In this document: piece by piece, positions 42,548 to 52,014 of the stretch | Layout of the letters: every line of letters starts with the position of its first letter | Numbering within the stretch: position 1 is the stretch's first letter | Source of the DNA: G963702155 sp963702155 | Lineage (GTDB): Bacteria; Pseudomonadota; Alphaproteobacteria; Micavibrionales; Micavibrionaceae | NCBI GenBank assembly: GCA_963702155.1 | Contig: OY969717.1 | Span: forward strand, 186,001-250,000 | Direction: 5' to 3' | DNA length: 64,000 bases | The notes under the pieces: model-generated | Databases searched by the model: none | Told to the model about the DNA's origin: nothing | What the model saw: only the letters and a program-made list of their open reading frames with translations | Made by a program: the position numbers and the translations under genes

Positions 42548-43573
42548 TTACAAACTCGCTTTACGCGGATCAAACGCATCGCGCACCGCTTCCCCGATAA
42601 AGGTTAGCAAGGTGAGCATAACCGCAAGTGATAAAAATGCCGATATGCCCAGCCACGGCGCATTGAGGTTATTCTTCCCCTGCGCTAACAGCTCCCCCAA
42701 ACTGGGCGAACCAGGCGGTAAACCAAGTCCTAAAAAATCAAGCGAGGTCAGTGCGGTAATCGACCCCGTCAATATAAACGGCATAAATGTAATGGTCGCC
42801 ACCATCGCATTCGGCAACACATGACGCGCCATAATTTTGGCATTTGAAACGCCAAGCGCATTAGCCGCTCGCACATAATCAAAATTCCGCGCCCGCAAAA
42901 ACTCTGCTCGTACCACATCCACCAACTTCATCCACGAAAACAACAGCAAAATGAGGAGCAGTGTCCAAAACCCCGGTATAAAAATAGAGGAAAATATAAT
43001 CAGAATATAAAGCGAGGGCATTGACGACCACACCTCAATCACCCGCTGCATAATCAAATCAAGCTTACCGCCGTAATACCCTTGCACCGCGCCAGCCGCC
43101 ACGCCGATAATCGAACTAATAACGGTAAGTACAAGACCAAAGACAACCGAAATCCGAAACCCGTAAATGACTCGCGCCAAAACATCGCGCCCCTGATCAT
43201 CCGTCCCGATCCAATTGACCGTATCGGGGGAGGACGGCGCAGGCGTCCGCAAATCATAATTAATAGTATCATAAGAAAACGGTATCGGCGGCCACACCGT
43301 CCAGCCCTTACTTTCAATCAACTCCTTTACAAACGGATCGCGATAATCGGCTTCCGTTTCAAAGTCACCACCAAACGCGGTTTCCGGATAGTTCACAAAT
43401 GTTGGAAAATAGAGATCATTTTGATAAGAAACCAGAATTGGCTTATCATTGGCAATAAACTCTGCTCCCAAACATACAAGCAGCAAACTTAAAAATATCC
43501 AGAAACTCCAATATCCACGCCGATTGGTACGAAATTGCGAAAGCCTGCGTTTTGTGATGGGGGATAATTTCAT
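42548..43573 (-). CDS. yejE: Yej-type peptide ABC transporter permease
   Basis: A 341-residue inner-membrane permease of the DppC/OppC class. It has an N-terminal helix (about 20-42), a periplasmic insertion of about 90 residues typical of YejE (including the ETAFGGDFETEADYRDPF region), then GTDDQGRDVLARVIYGFRIS, further helices and the EAA loop ARNFDYVRAANALG that contacts the ATPase. It ends EAVRDAFDPRKASL. It works with YejB, YejA and YejF but is separated from yejB by a small + strand gene and a terminator. Confidence 0.93.
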   Translation of the reverse strand: MKLSPITKRRLSQFRTNRRGYWSFWIFLSLLLVCLGAEFIANDKPILVSYQNDLYFPTFVNYPETAFGGDFETEADYRDPFVKELIESKGWTVWPPIPFSYDTINYDLRTPAPSSPDTVNWIGTDDQGRDVLARVIYGFRISVVFGLVLTVISSIIGVAAGAVQGYYGGKLDLIMQRVIEVWSSMPSLYILIIFSSIFIPGFWTLLLILLLFSWMKLVDVVRAEFLRARNFDYVRAANALGVSNAKIMARHVLPNAMVATITFMPFILTGSITALTSLDFLGLGLPPGSPSLGELLAQGKNNLNAPWLGISAFLSLAVMLTLLTFIGEAVRDAFDPRKASL

Positions 43574-43804
43574 AGTTCTTTAAATATCACACGGCGTAAA
43601 ACCCCGCTAGTGGCCAATACTATATAAATCATTTTATCCTAGTTCGGATTAAACATAAGCTTTCATGCTAAACAGGCAAGCATCTTCTTGAATACGGGTT
43701 TCAAAAAAAATTTAAATATTGTCTAATAAAGAAAACATTTTAAACGAATTTATAGCAAGAAAATTGATTTTTTCTAAACGAATGGAACCATTATATCCAC
43801 CCAT

Positions 43805-43839
43805 ATGTATGTAACATGTCAGCATACAATTATGTATGT
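43805..43839 (+). promoter_or_regulatory. Repeats upstream of the 43-aa gene
   Basis: An inverted repeat CATACA-ATTA-TGTATG (43823-43838) and a direct repeat ATGTATGT (43805 and 43832, 27 nt apart) lie 30-60 nt upstream of the small disordered gene. They may be an operator. The rest of the 294-nt gap back to yejE shows nothing clear. Confidence 0.35.
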
Positions 43840-43867
43840 TTACACTACAGTCTTAAGGAGACTTATT

Positions 43868-43999
43868 ATGTCACAAGCACAAAAAAATCAAAATTCGACG
43901 CCTTCTAAAAATCCTCAGTCAAAAGAAAATGACAAAAGCAATCCTGGCAAAGATAAAAAGCCTGGCGCACCTAAGGATCAAGACAAAAAAAATAAATAG
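43868..43999 (+). CDS. Small disordered Lys/Pro/Asn/Gln-rich protein, 43 aa
   Basis: A 43-residue protein with an excellent AAGGAG site 7 nt before ATG and a strong terminator after it, so it is very likely expressed although short. It lacks aromatic residues entirely and is composed mostly of Lys, Asn, Gln, Ser, Pro, Asp and Gly, so it should be unstructured and strongly basic. A stress-related or nucleic-acid-binding role is possible; nothing specific is recognised. It stands alone on the + strand between yejE and yejB. Confidence 0.65.
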   Translation: MSQAQKNQNSTPSKNPQSKENDKSNPGKDKKPGAPKDQDKKNK

Positions 44000-44031
44000 T
44001 ATTTTTTTTATAAAATATAACTTATAAGAAG

Positions 44032-44059
44032 AGGCTGATCAGAAATGATCAGCCTTTTT
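44032..44059 (+). terminator. Intrinsic terminator with GAAA tetraloop
   Basis: Perfect 10-bp stem AGGCTGATCA / TGATCAGCCT closed by a GAAA (GNRA) tetraloop and followed by a T-run, 33 nt after the 43-residue gene. Confidence 0.93.
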
Positions 44060-44066
44060 ATGTTTT

Positions 44067-45170
44067 CTACACCGCTCGTGCGTCAAAATCAATCCGAGGA
44101 TCAACCAGCACATATACAACATCACGCACTAATGTCATAACCAGACCAATAATCGCGTAAATATAAAGCGTTCCTAAAACCACCGGATAATCACGATTGA
44201 TCACGCTCTCATACCCAAGTAATCCAAGACCGTCTAACGAAAATATCACTTCAATCAAAAGCGACCCTGTAAAAAATATACTGATAAATGCCGCCGGAAA
44301 CCCCGCAATTACAATCAACATTGCGTTTCGAAACACATGTCCGTACAAAACATCTTTTTCGGCTAACCCCTTGGATCGCGCGGTCAAGACATATTGTTTG
44401 TTCACCTCGTCTAAAAACGAATTCTTGGTAAGTAAGGTGAGGGACGCAAATCCACTAATCACCATGGCCGCGGTTGGTAGCACAAGATGCCACATATAAT
44501 CGAGCGCAACTCTATACCAAGGCCAATCTTGCCACCCGTCTGAAATAAGGCCGCGCAAAGGGAAAAAATCAAAATACCGTCCCCCTGCAAACAAAACGAT
44601 TAATAATATTGCAAACATAAATGAAGGAATTGCATACCCGATAAAAACCGCCGCTGACGTCCAGATATCAAAGGCTTGCCCGTCGGTTACTGCCTTTTTA
44701 ATCCCCAGAGGTATAGAAATAAGATAAATAATCAGTGTTGACCAAAGCCCTAGCGATATCGAGACAGGCATCTTCTCTAACACCAAGCTCCATACGCTGA
44801 CATCACGGTAATAACTCTGCCCTAAATCAAACGTGGCATAGTTTTTAACCATTATCCAAAATCGTTCAAGCGCCGGTTTATCAAATCCGTACATTTTCTC
44901 CAATTCCGCAATAAATTCGGGGTCTAATCCCTGCGCGCCGCGATATCCGCTACTTTCTCCAGTGGAGGAGACAGCGCTCATGCCTCCGGCATCACCGCCA
45001 CTTGAACCACCAAACCGCGCTGTGGCCTCGCTTCCATGTCCCTGCAATTGCGCGATCATGCGCTCAACTGGCCCGCCCGGCACAAACTGCACAATAATAA
45101 AGCTGATCAGCATAATGCCGAAAAGCGTTGGAATAATAAGAAGCAATCGTTTGAATAAATATGCGGCCAT
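44067..45170 (-). CDS. yejB: Yej-type peptide ABC transporter permease
   Basis: A 367-residue permease of the DppB/OppB class, beginning MAAYLFKRLLLIIPTLFGIM with FVPGGPVERMI, then a YejB-typical periplasmic insertion (Gly/Ser-rich, with RFGGSSGGD and a YGFDKPALERF segment), five to six helices and the EAA loop with ARSKGLAEKDV. It ends with the DVVYVLVDPRIDF motif common to the family. The start at 45170 is chosen for its similarity to family N-termini; ATG at 45191 adds seven residues. It is not adjacent to yejE or yejA. Confidence 0.93.
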   Translation of the reverse strand: MAAYLFKRLLLIIPTLFGIMLISFIIVQFVPGGPVERMIAQLQGHGSEATARFGGSSGGDAGGMSAVSSTGESSGYRGAQGLDPEFIAELEKMYGFDKPALERFWIMVKNYATFDLGQSYYRDVSVWSLVLEKMPVSISLGLWSTLIIYLISIPLGIKKAVTDGQAFDIWTSAAVFIGYAIPSFMFAILLIVLFAGGRYFDFFPLRGLISDGWQDWPWYRVALDYMWHLVLPTAAMVISGFASLTLLTKNSFLDEVNKQYVLTARSKGLAEKDVLYGHVFRNAMLIVIAGFPAAFISIFFTGSLLIEVIFSLDGLGLLGYESVINRDYPVVLGTLYIYAIIGLVMTLVRDVVYVLVDPRIDFDARAV

Positions 45171-45246
45171 AGACAAGCAAGATATACTCAAAACACAACA
45201 TAATAAAGGTGCATTTTTTTAACGCCCCACGAAAAATACTTTGATT

Positions 45247-45852
45247 TTAAAAGGGCTGAGCATCTCTTAGGTTTTGATTTAAACGATCATCAATATCCTT
45301 AAGGCGTCTTTTGATTAATTTGACGAATTTTTCATCAAGATGTTCCGCGTCTATATAAGCCTGTTGTGCGAATTCATCCTTACGTGTAATTTTGTAAAGA
45401 TGAGTAGAAATTAAGGCTCTTTTACTATGAATTTTTTCAAGAAGATTTTGATTATCTTCAGAAAGCGTATTTTCGGATAGAGCTTTTTGATTTACTTTAT
45501 CCTCAATAACATTCAATGTATCAAAGCTTTCAAAGCTACCACGTGTATGTGCCTGTAATATGGACAAATGCCATAGCACATTAACATTATGAGAAAGAAC
45601 TTTCTGATCCTTATTTAATGTCCCTTCAATAAAATATCTGGATTCTATTAAGGATTCCCGCATCTTTTTTAAAGTATCAGAACAAGGAAAATGCGTTCTA
45701 TCGTCAAAAAAATGTTTGGCGGTATTTTTAAGAAGCCTCAAGTTTTCAATAGGGTTTTGCATCCAAACGGCTGTTAAATCGCGCACGGATTTTACGTTTT
45801 TCAGATACTCTATATTGGAATTAGATTGTTCATTATAATTGTGGCGAAGCAT
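45247..45852 (-). CDS. Hypothetical all-helical protein, 201 aa
   Basis: A 201-residue soluble protein rich in Leu, Asn, Lys and Asp with a strong helical pattern and no membrane segment. AT-rich relative to yejB. It lies 77 nt upstream of yejB, same direction, and 82 nt downstream of the phosphatase-like gene. No motif or family recognised. Confidence 0.6.
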   Translation of the reverse strand: MLRHNYNEQSNSNIEYLKNVKSVRDLTAVWMQNPIENLRLLKNTAKHFFDDRTHFPCSDTLKKMRESLIESRYFIEGTLNKDQKVLSHNVNVLWHLSILQAHTRGSFESFDTLNVIEDKVNQKALSENTLSEDNQNLLEKIHSKRALISTHLYKITRKDEFAQQAYIDAEHLDEKFVKLIKRRLKDIDDRLNQNLRDAQPF

Positions 45853-45933
45853 AAATTACCCATATCTTTCTATATTTAAGTGATTTATTGCAAATTTATA
45901 GTCACACAACAAGCTTTTTACGATTTAATAAGC

Positions 45934-46572
45934 TTAAGGCCGCAAATTCCACTCTTCGATACTCCAGATCGAATTTTCAAAACTTAAAATCCCTAATGCG
46001 CCCGTTTTAAGCTTTATATCATGTCCCGCTTTAAACCCTTCAAAATCGCTAGTCAAATGCGGGGCAAAGCGCGCAATACCATTAGAGGTCACAACCAATA
46101 CGGTTTTATAATCGCGCAATAGGATATCCGCCGCAAAATCATGCCAGCCTTTAATAATCGCTGCCGGATTTACATCCCAACCATCCGGCACAATCGCATG
46201 CTTGTCCCATGCTTCAATTGCGTGCGCACCTATACGGGCAATAACATCAGCTTCTACTTTATTCTCATCCGATCCATAATCAATTTCATCAAATAATTCA
46301 ATGGATTCCGGCTTTTCATTTACACCCGCGTGAAAAATGGCAACATCTGCCGTTTCTCTCGTACGCTTTAAATGTGAACAATAAACTTTATCCGGTAAAA
46401 TATTGTTTTGTAAAAGATATTCGCCAATCTTACTTGCTTGCGCAATTCCACTTTCGACCAATGGTAAATCTGTGCGCTTGCCTACACGCGTCGGCGTATC
46501 ATCGGAACTAAAAGTATTACCATGTCGAGCGATTATCAACTTTGTCATTGAACTTTTACTCTTATTATTCAT
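45934..46572 (-). CDS. Histidine-phosphatase family protein lacking the second catalytic His
   Basis: A 212-residue member of the phosphoglycerate-mutase-like superfamily. The RHG motif IARHGNTF (His17), the Arg-rich HLKRTRETA and the acidic EIDYG are present. The position of the second His (normally V-S-H-G) reads VVTSNGIAR, with Asn in place of His, so catalysis should be impaired or altered. A second ATG at 46548 is possible. It is divergent from the aldo/keto reductase gene across only 40 nt. Confidence 0.82.
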   Translation of the reverse strand: MNNKSKSSMTKLIIARHGNTFSSDDTPTRVGKRTDLPLVESGIAQASKIGEYLLQNNILPDKVYCSHLKRTRETADVAIFHAGVNEKPESIELFDEIDYGSDENKVEADVIARIGAHAIEAWDKHAIVPDGWDVNPAAIIKGWHDFAADILLRDYKTVLVVTSNGIARFAPHLTSDFEGFKAGHDIKLKTGALGILSFENSIWSIEEWNLRP

Positions 46573-46612
46573 TAGTTAAAGTGTAAGCATTGCATCAATA
46601 AGGAGTTTAGCC

Positions 46613-47446
46613 ATGAAATATATAGAAGTAAAAGATTTAAAAATCCCTGCATTGGGATATGGAACATGGAAGCTTGAGGAAAACAAGTGTGTAGATGCCG
46701 TAAAAAAGGCATTGGAAATTGGATATCGTCATATTGATACGGCGCAAATTTATAAAAATGAAGAATATGTAGGGGCCGGAATTACCGGCTCGTCTGTGCC
46801 GCGCGAAGATATTTTTCTCACTACAAAAATATGGCGTGATAATTTTGATAAATCCAGATTTATGGACTCTCTTGACGAAAGTCTTGATAAGCTCCAAACC
46901 GATTATGTCGATTTACTCCTCCTCCATTGGCCGTTCCCTGATCAAAACATGGAAAACGCACTTCGGGAACTGATGAAGGTGCAAGATGCCGGTAAAACAA
47001 AATATATCGGGGTTAGTAATTATACAATTGAACACCTTGAAAAGGCACATAAAATTACAAATGGACGTATTGTCACAAATCAGGTTGAAAACCACCCCTT
47101 TATCCCGCAAGCGCCAGTTCTCAAATGGCTCAAAAATCATGATATGTTCATGACAGCCTACAGTCCGCTTGGGCGCGGCAATGTTTTGCAAAACGGCGTG
47201 ATCAGCGATATTGCAGATCGACATGATAAAACGCCGGGGCAGGTAACCCTTCGCTGGCAAATTCAAAAAGGCGTCTCTCCGATACCAAAGGCCGCCTCTG
47301 AAGAACATATTAAAGATAATTTTGATATTTTCGACTTTAATCTAAGCGTCGAAGAAATGGAAAATATTGATAATTTGGCAGCTGAAAATAAACGTTTTGT
47401 CGATCCGGACTTTGCCCCTCAATGGGACACAGCCAAGGCGGCATAA
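46613..47446 (+). CDS. Aldo/keto reductase (AKR5-like, DkgA type)
   Basis: A 277-residue NADPH-dependent (beta/alpha)8 oxidoreductase. The catalytic tetrad is intact: Asp42 and Tyr47 in HIDTAQIYKNEEYVG, Lys72 in TTKIW and His105 in LLLHWPFPD; the cofactor loop has SPLGRG and IPKAASEEHI. It resembles 2,5-diketo-gluconate reductases that detoxify aldehydes such as methylglyoxal. AAGGAG precedes the ATG. It lies on the + strand between two minus-strand genes. Confidence 0.92.
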   Translation: MKYIEVKDLKIPALGYGTWKLEENKCVDAVKKALEIGYRHIDTAQIYKNEEYVGAGITGSSVPREDIFLTTKIWRDNFDKSRFMDSLDESLDKLQTDYVDLLLLHWPFPDQNMENALRELMKVQDAGKTKYIGVSNYTIEHLEKAHKITNGRIVTNQVENHPFIPQAPVLKWLKNHDMFMTAYSPLGRGNVLQNGVISDIADRHDKTPGQVTLRWQIQKGVSPIPKAASEEHIKDNFDIFDFNLSVEEMENIDNLAAENKRFVDPDFAPQWDTAKAA

Positions 47447-47493
47447 TTAAATAAAGAACGGGCTGGAGCAATGGAAAAAGAGATGAAAGTAAG

Positions 47494-48288
47494 TTATTTC
47501 TTTTCGAAATATGCTTCGGCTCGCTTTATATCTTCGGGTGAGTCAATACCGGATAATAAAGTGCCTTCACTAACCTCAACCTCGACCGCCTTGATCAACA
47601 TACCGTTTTCAAGCATCCGAAGTTGTTCCAAGCCTTCCAGCTTCTCGTAAACCCCTTCATTTAATGCGCAAAATTTTTCAAGCGCTTCCAAACTATATCC
47701 GTATAGACCTATATGCTGATAAACCGGAGAAAAACGCTCAGACATGCGCAAATTATTCTCCTTACGAATGGCAGGAATAATTTGCTTTGAAAACCAACGC
47801 GCATACCCATCTTCATCAATAATTGCAGTCGTACCGGTAAAAGGTATGGTTTTTTTATTATCACGTAACGCATCCAAACGCGCCCAGCTCAAGCGATAAA
47901 CCGGCGTTGCAACACCTATATTTTCATGCGTCAACGCATCAATGACAGCGCGGACAAAATGCGGCGGAGTCATCGGCGCATCGCCTTGCAAATTGATAAC
48001 AATATCCGGCTGAGTATCAAGCAGCCGCGCCGCCTCTAAAACTCTGTCTGATCCGGTGCGGCATGTATCGGATGTTATAATACCGCGCACATCTGCCTCT
48101 TCGGCATGATCGGCAATGTGCTGGTCTTCTGTGGCCACCACTATTTCGATATTATCAAGACCGCTGGCTGCTTTACGTGCAACATCAATAACACGCCGTA
48201 GCATTGACCGCCCTGCGATATTTACTAAAGGTTTACCCGGAAAACGCGTAGAGCCATAACGCGCAGGAATAATAATTGCGATAGTCAT
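47494..48288 (-). CDS. kdsB: CMP-KDO synthetase
   Basis: KdsB activates 3-deoxy-D-manno-octulosonate with CTP for lipopolysaccharide inner core synthesis, so the organism has an outer membrane with KDO. The 264-residue product starts MTIAIIIPARYGSTRFPGKPL, has the INLQGDAP motif, the QHIGLYGYS segment and GIDSPEDIKRAE near the end; the residues for CTP and metal binding look complete. It lies 45 nt downstream of yejA in the same direction. Confidence 0.95.
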   Translation of the reverse strand: MTIAIIIPARYGSTRFPGKPLVNIAGRSMLRRVIDVARKAASGLDNIEIVVATEDQHIADHAEEADVRGIITSDTCRTGSDRVLEAARLLDTQPDIVINLQGDAPMTPPHFVRAVIDALTHENIGVATPVYRLSWARLDALRDNKKTIPFTGTTAIIDEDGYARWFSKQIIPAIRKENNLRMSERFSPVYQHIGLYGYSLEALEKFCALNEGVYEKLEGLEQLRMLENGMLIKAVEVEVSEGTLLSGIDSPEDIKRAEAYFEKK

Positions 48289-48333
48289 AATTTATACGCT
48301 TAAAACCTGATATATTTAAGTGAATAATAGAAG

Positions 48334-50232
48334 TTAAGGCTTTTCATACCACCACGTATCTGCGATAAGGGGGCTAATCCCAGAAAGGTTTTCGGGGCGC
48401 TGAATATAATTCCAGTGCGCAATGCGCCATTTTGGAAAATGCCACATAGGTATAACATAGTGATGGGATAGTAAAATCCGATCCATCGCACGTGTTTTTA
48501 AAACCAGATCTTCTCGCGATACGGCTTGCACTATTTGCTCGATTAATTCATCAATTACCGGATCTTTCACACCAATTAAATTACGTGACCCTTCGACATC
48601 TGCCTTGTTTGATCCCCAAAAGTCTCGTTGCTCGTTCCCTGGCGAATTGGATTGGCCAAAGACACCAATCGTCATATCAAAATCAAATGCCGTCATCCGG
48701 TTTTGATATTGCGCCGTATCAACAGTACGAAAATTTGCTTTGACGCCGATCCGCTCAAGATTTTTTAAAAACGGCAGAACCCAGCGTTCAAACATTGGAT
48801 TACCATCCAGAATTTCAAATTCCAGTCGCGCGCCATCTTTAACGCGGATGCCATCATCCCCAAGCACCCAGCCGGCCTCATCCAAAAGCTTTGACGCCTT
48901 GCGTAAATTTGTCCGTGCATTGCCTGACCCATCGGTTGTAGGCGGCACATAAGGTGTCGTGAAAACAGCATCCGGAACTTGCCGGCGAAATGTTTCTAAA
49001 AGTGCCAATTCCGCCCCCACTGGCAAACCGGAAGACGCCAGCTCCGAATTATCAAAATAGCTTTTGGTGCGGATATAATCGCCATATGCAAATTGCTTGT
49101 TTGACCACTCAAAATCGAACGCATATGATATCGCTTGCCTTACATCTACATCTTTAAATATGTCACGGCGCGTATTGAAAATAAATGCTTGCATGCCTGC
49201 AGGGCGCTGATTATCTATCTCCGACTTGATAATACGGCCATCTTTGACAGGCGGCGCGTTATACCCTTGTGACCATAGCTTGGCCACATTTTCAATACGA
49301 ACATCATATTCACCGGCAAAAAATGCTTCTAAAGCGACATTATTATCCCGATAATAATCATACGTAATCTCATCAAAATTATAAAATCCTTTGAAAAATG
49401 GCAAATCTTTACCCCAAAAATCCGGATTGCGTTTATAGGTAATAGAACGCCCGGCATCAATCGCGCCTATTGTATAGGGGCCACTACCCATTATAGGTTT
49501 CAAAGATGTCTGATCAAAAGCCGGCGCACTATCTGTATTGAAAAAATGCTCTGGCAAAATCACCATCTCTGCAACAATTAGGGGAAGTTCCGCATTGCCT
49601 GAAACCGAGAATTCAAATTTAACACGCCGATCATTCTCTGCCGTTACACGCTTTACATCATGCCAATAAGCCTTATAGAAAGGCGATCCTTTTTCCATCA
49701 ACGTATTAAATGTCCAGACAACATCATGCGCTGTCACCGGTTTTCCATCCTGCCATGTGGCGTTATCGCGCATGGTAAAGGCAACCCATGATTTATCTGG
49801 CGCGACTTCGATGGTCTCGGCTAGAATTCCATATAAGGTGAAAGGTTCGTCCCAGCTATTTTGCATCAGGCTTTGAAACATAAGTCCGCTTCGAATAAAA
49901 TTTAGCCCTGCGGCTGGTGTACCTTTTATAATAAAAGGATTAACGGAATCAAATGTCCCAATCACATGGTTGGTAATTTCCCCGCCTTTGGGCGCATTCG
50001 GGTTCACATAGTCTAAATGCGGAAAGTCTGCAGGATATTTTGGAGTACCATGCAAAGATACAGCATGGGACGGCGCGCTATAGGTTTTTTCAACAGCATC
50101 AGAATCGGGTGCGCTAGGCATATCTTTTTTTGAGGTTTCATCCTTAATACCCGTATTTTGTGCATATGAAGGTGCGCTCGGAATCAAGGCAAAGCTAAAA
50201 ATAAGAAAGTATAAAATAGAAAGTCTCATCAC
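48334..50232 (-). CDS. yejA: Yej-type periplasmic peptide-binding protein
   Basis: A 632-residue extracytoplasmic solute-binding protein of family 5 with a signal peptide (cleavage near SYAQ, residues 22-25), an acidic/Ser-rich linker to about 55, and a YejA-type domain starting HAVSLHGTPKYPADFPHLDYVNP. It keeps the YAFDFEWSNKQFAYGDYIRTKSYF region characteristic of YejA/oligopeptide-binding relatives of microcin C import. It is next to kdsB and upstream of it, and about 3 kb from yejB. Confidence 0.94.
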   Translation of the reverse strand: MMRLSILYFLIFSFALIPSAPSYAQNTGIKDETSKKDMPSAPDSDAVEKTYSAPSHAVSLHGTPKYPADFPHLDYVNPNAPKGGEITNHVIGTFDSVNPFIIKGTPAAGLNFIRSGLMFQSLMQNSWDEPFTLYGILAETIEVAPDKSWVAFTMRDNATWQDGKPVTAHDVVWTFNTLMEKGSPFYKAYWHDVKRVTAENDRRVKFEFSVSGNAELPLIVAEMVILPEHFFNTDSAPAFDQTSLKPIMGSGPYTIGAIDAGRSITYKRNPDFWGKDLPFFKGFYNFDEITYDYYRDNNVALEAFFAGEYDVRIENVAKLWSQGYNAPPVKDGRIIKSEIDNQRPAGMQAFIFNTRRDIFKDVDVRQAISYAFDFEWSNKQFAYGDYIRTKSYFDNSELASSGLPVGAELALLETFRRQVPDAVFTTPYVPPTTDGSGNARTNLRKASKLLDEAGWVLGDDGIRVKDGARLEFEILDGNPMFERWVLPFLKNLERIGVKANFRTVDTAQYQNRMTAFDFDMTIGVFGQSNSPGNEQRDFWGSNKADVEGSRNLIGVKDPVIDELIEQIVQAVSREDLVLKTRAMDRILLSHHYVIPMWHFPKWRIAHWNYIQRPENLSGISPLIADTWWYEKP

Positions 50233-50270
50233 ATAAAATCCTGAACTATTAAAATTCGTACGTCTAAAGC

Positions 50271-52013
50271 TTATTGCCTCATTTTTGAATTATATCCGGT
50301 CTGCTGTATAGGCGGGATCGGATGCTCATCAACCGATTTTACGCCATATGCACCCGGCAAATCCGGCTTCCCAAAAAGATAACCCTGCCCGTAATGAATG
50401 TTGAGATCAAGCAGTTCTTTAAGCACAAATTCGGTCTCGACTTTTTCAACGATAAACCCGATGCCGCTTCCCTCTAGTTTACGTTTACGATCAACAACAA
50501 GAGCCATCCCCTTGCGTGAATTGGTTTTTCTAAGCAAGTCATCGGCATCAAATTTTACAAATTTTATTTTAAGCGCATGCATCATTTCGATATTAAAATC
50601 ATGTTCGGTCACTTGATCAAGCGAGAAGTGACAGCCAAGCTTACCAAGACCCTTCATAACATCCAAAAGCGCAGGCTCTATAGTCAAAAAATCATTTTGC
50701 ATCATTTCAAAAACAATTTGACGTGCCATTTTTCGGTTTGCCCCTAAAAACGACAGTAAAGTATTCATGAACTTTACATTTTTAAGGCTATCCGTGCTTA
50801 TATTCATAAAGAAAAGCATAGGTTTGTTTTGTGCGGTAACAGGGCGCGATTTAAGTGTTTTTAAACATTCAATTAAGATAAGCGTTTCTAAATCCTTAAT
50901 AAAATGTTCTTTGCGAGCCATGCTTAAAAAACGCCGCGCCGGAATATAAACACCGGGGTGTGCCTTGATCCGTCCATACATTTCAAAACATCTTGTATGT
51001 CTTTGCGGCAGGCGCATCATGGGCTGGATAAAGACATGTATGTTTTTATCATCTACGGCATGACGCATCAATTCCGCCATAACTTCATCGCTCAAAACAT
51101 CGGAAAAGTCGTCCTCGCGTGTTAGTGTTGCAACTTCATTTTGAACCTTGCGCGCACGTTGTTGTGCAAAATCGGGCTTTGGCTTTTTTTGCGGGGCCGT
51201 CGCTGTTGCTTGGTTGTTGCGTTTGGATGGTAGATCATTAGAGGCTTTTAAAATCGGTATAGTTCTCTGATAAACATCCTTTTTATACAAATCTTCCAGA
51301 TTGCTTTTGTGTGAAGTGGCCGTCAAAGTGCGGCTGGTTTTGATGCTTGCAAAGGCTTTTTCCGCGGCCGTTTCATGCTTGTTTAATGCCGCATCAGAAG
51401 ATGCCGAGGCCGCTGCGCTCGCCGTCATGAATGATGAATTATTATTCAAATCACCAAAGGAAACGGGCTGTTTCGTATTCTTTACGGATGTATCTTTTAT
51501 ATCGCGCTCTTCTGCGATTTTTTGCGTTTTAGAATCATACACTTTACGCGTTAATTCGATAACTGTCTCTTCTTTATGGGGCGATTTCAGAGGCGCAGGA
51601 GAAGACGTATCGGAAGTATTACGATTTAATAAGGGCGTAGATTCTGTCTTATTCTTAAAAGCTTTTAAACTGGCAATATCTTGCCGCATCTCCGCAATAT
51701 CATGGCTATGTGTTTGGAGAGTGTCTGAAAACGATTTATGATTATCCTCAATCCCGCGAATTTTAAAATCAATCGCCATTTGCCAGAAATTGCGCTGCTT
51801 GAAATCTGTAAAAACAACAAGTCCAATCGCGCTCAAACCCGTAATTATCAAGGCCGCTTGGGCGGAAACGACGCTTGCAACCATAATACAAACAACCGAA
51901 AAAAGCGTAACAACAATAAACCCGATAGGGTTATAGGCCGCAAAAGGTATACGTGAATTTTTATTATGTGCACGATGGCGTTGTGCGCGCTTTTGACGGG
52001 AGTTTAGGCTCAT
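50271..52013 (-). CDS. TipF-like membrane protein with degenerate EAL domain
   Basis: A 580-residue protein; ATG 52013 sits one base after the pyrD stop with GGAGG inside the pyrD end. Two membrane helices (about 29-47 and 53-69) are followed by a coiled coil (about 75-115), a long disordered Ser/Thr/Lys linker, and an EAL-family domain (about 330-565). EAL itself reads EMY, the DDFG motif reads DQVT, while GQGYLFGKP is kept, so it is likely a c-di-GMP receptor and not a phosphodiesterase. The layout matches Caulobacter TipF, which positions the flagellum. Flagellar genes follow a few kb away. Confidence 0.82.
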   Translation of the reverse strand: MSLNSRQKRAQRHRAHNKNSRIPFAAYNPIGFIVVTLFSVVCIMVASVVSAQAALIITGLSAIGLVVFTDFKQRNFWQMAIDFKIRGIEDNHKSFSDTLQTHSHDIAEMRQDIASLKAFKNKTESTPLLNRNTSDTSSPAPLKSPHKEETVIELTRKVYDSKTQKIAEERDIKDTSVKNTKQPVSFGDLNNNSSFMTASAAASASSDAALNKHETAAEKAFASIKTSRTLTATSHKSNLEDLYKKDVYQRTIPILKASNDLPSKRNNQATATAPQKKPKPDFAQQRARKVQNEVATLTREDDFSDVLSDEVMAELMRHAVDDKNIHVFIQPMMRLPQRHTRCFEMYGRIKAHPGVYIPARRFLSMARKEHFIKDLETLILIECLKTLKSRPVTAQNKPMLFFMNISTDSLKNVKFMNTLLSFLGANRKMARQIVFEMMQNDFLTIEPALLDVMKGLGKLGCHFSLDQVTEHDFNIEMMHALKIKFVKFDADDLLRKTNSRKGMALVVDRKRKLEGSGIGFIVEKVETEFVLKELLDLNIHYGQGYLFGKPDLPGAYGVKSVDEHPIPPIQQTGYNSKMRQ

Positions 52014-52014
52014 A

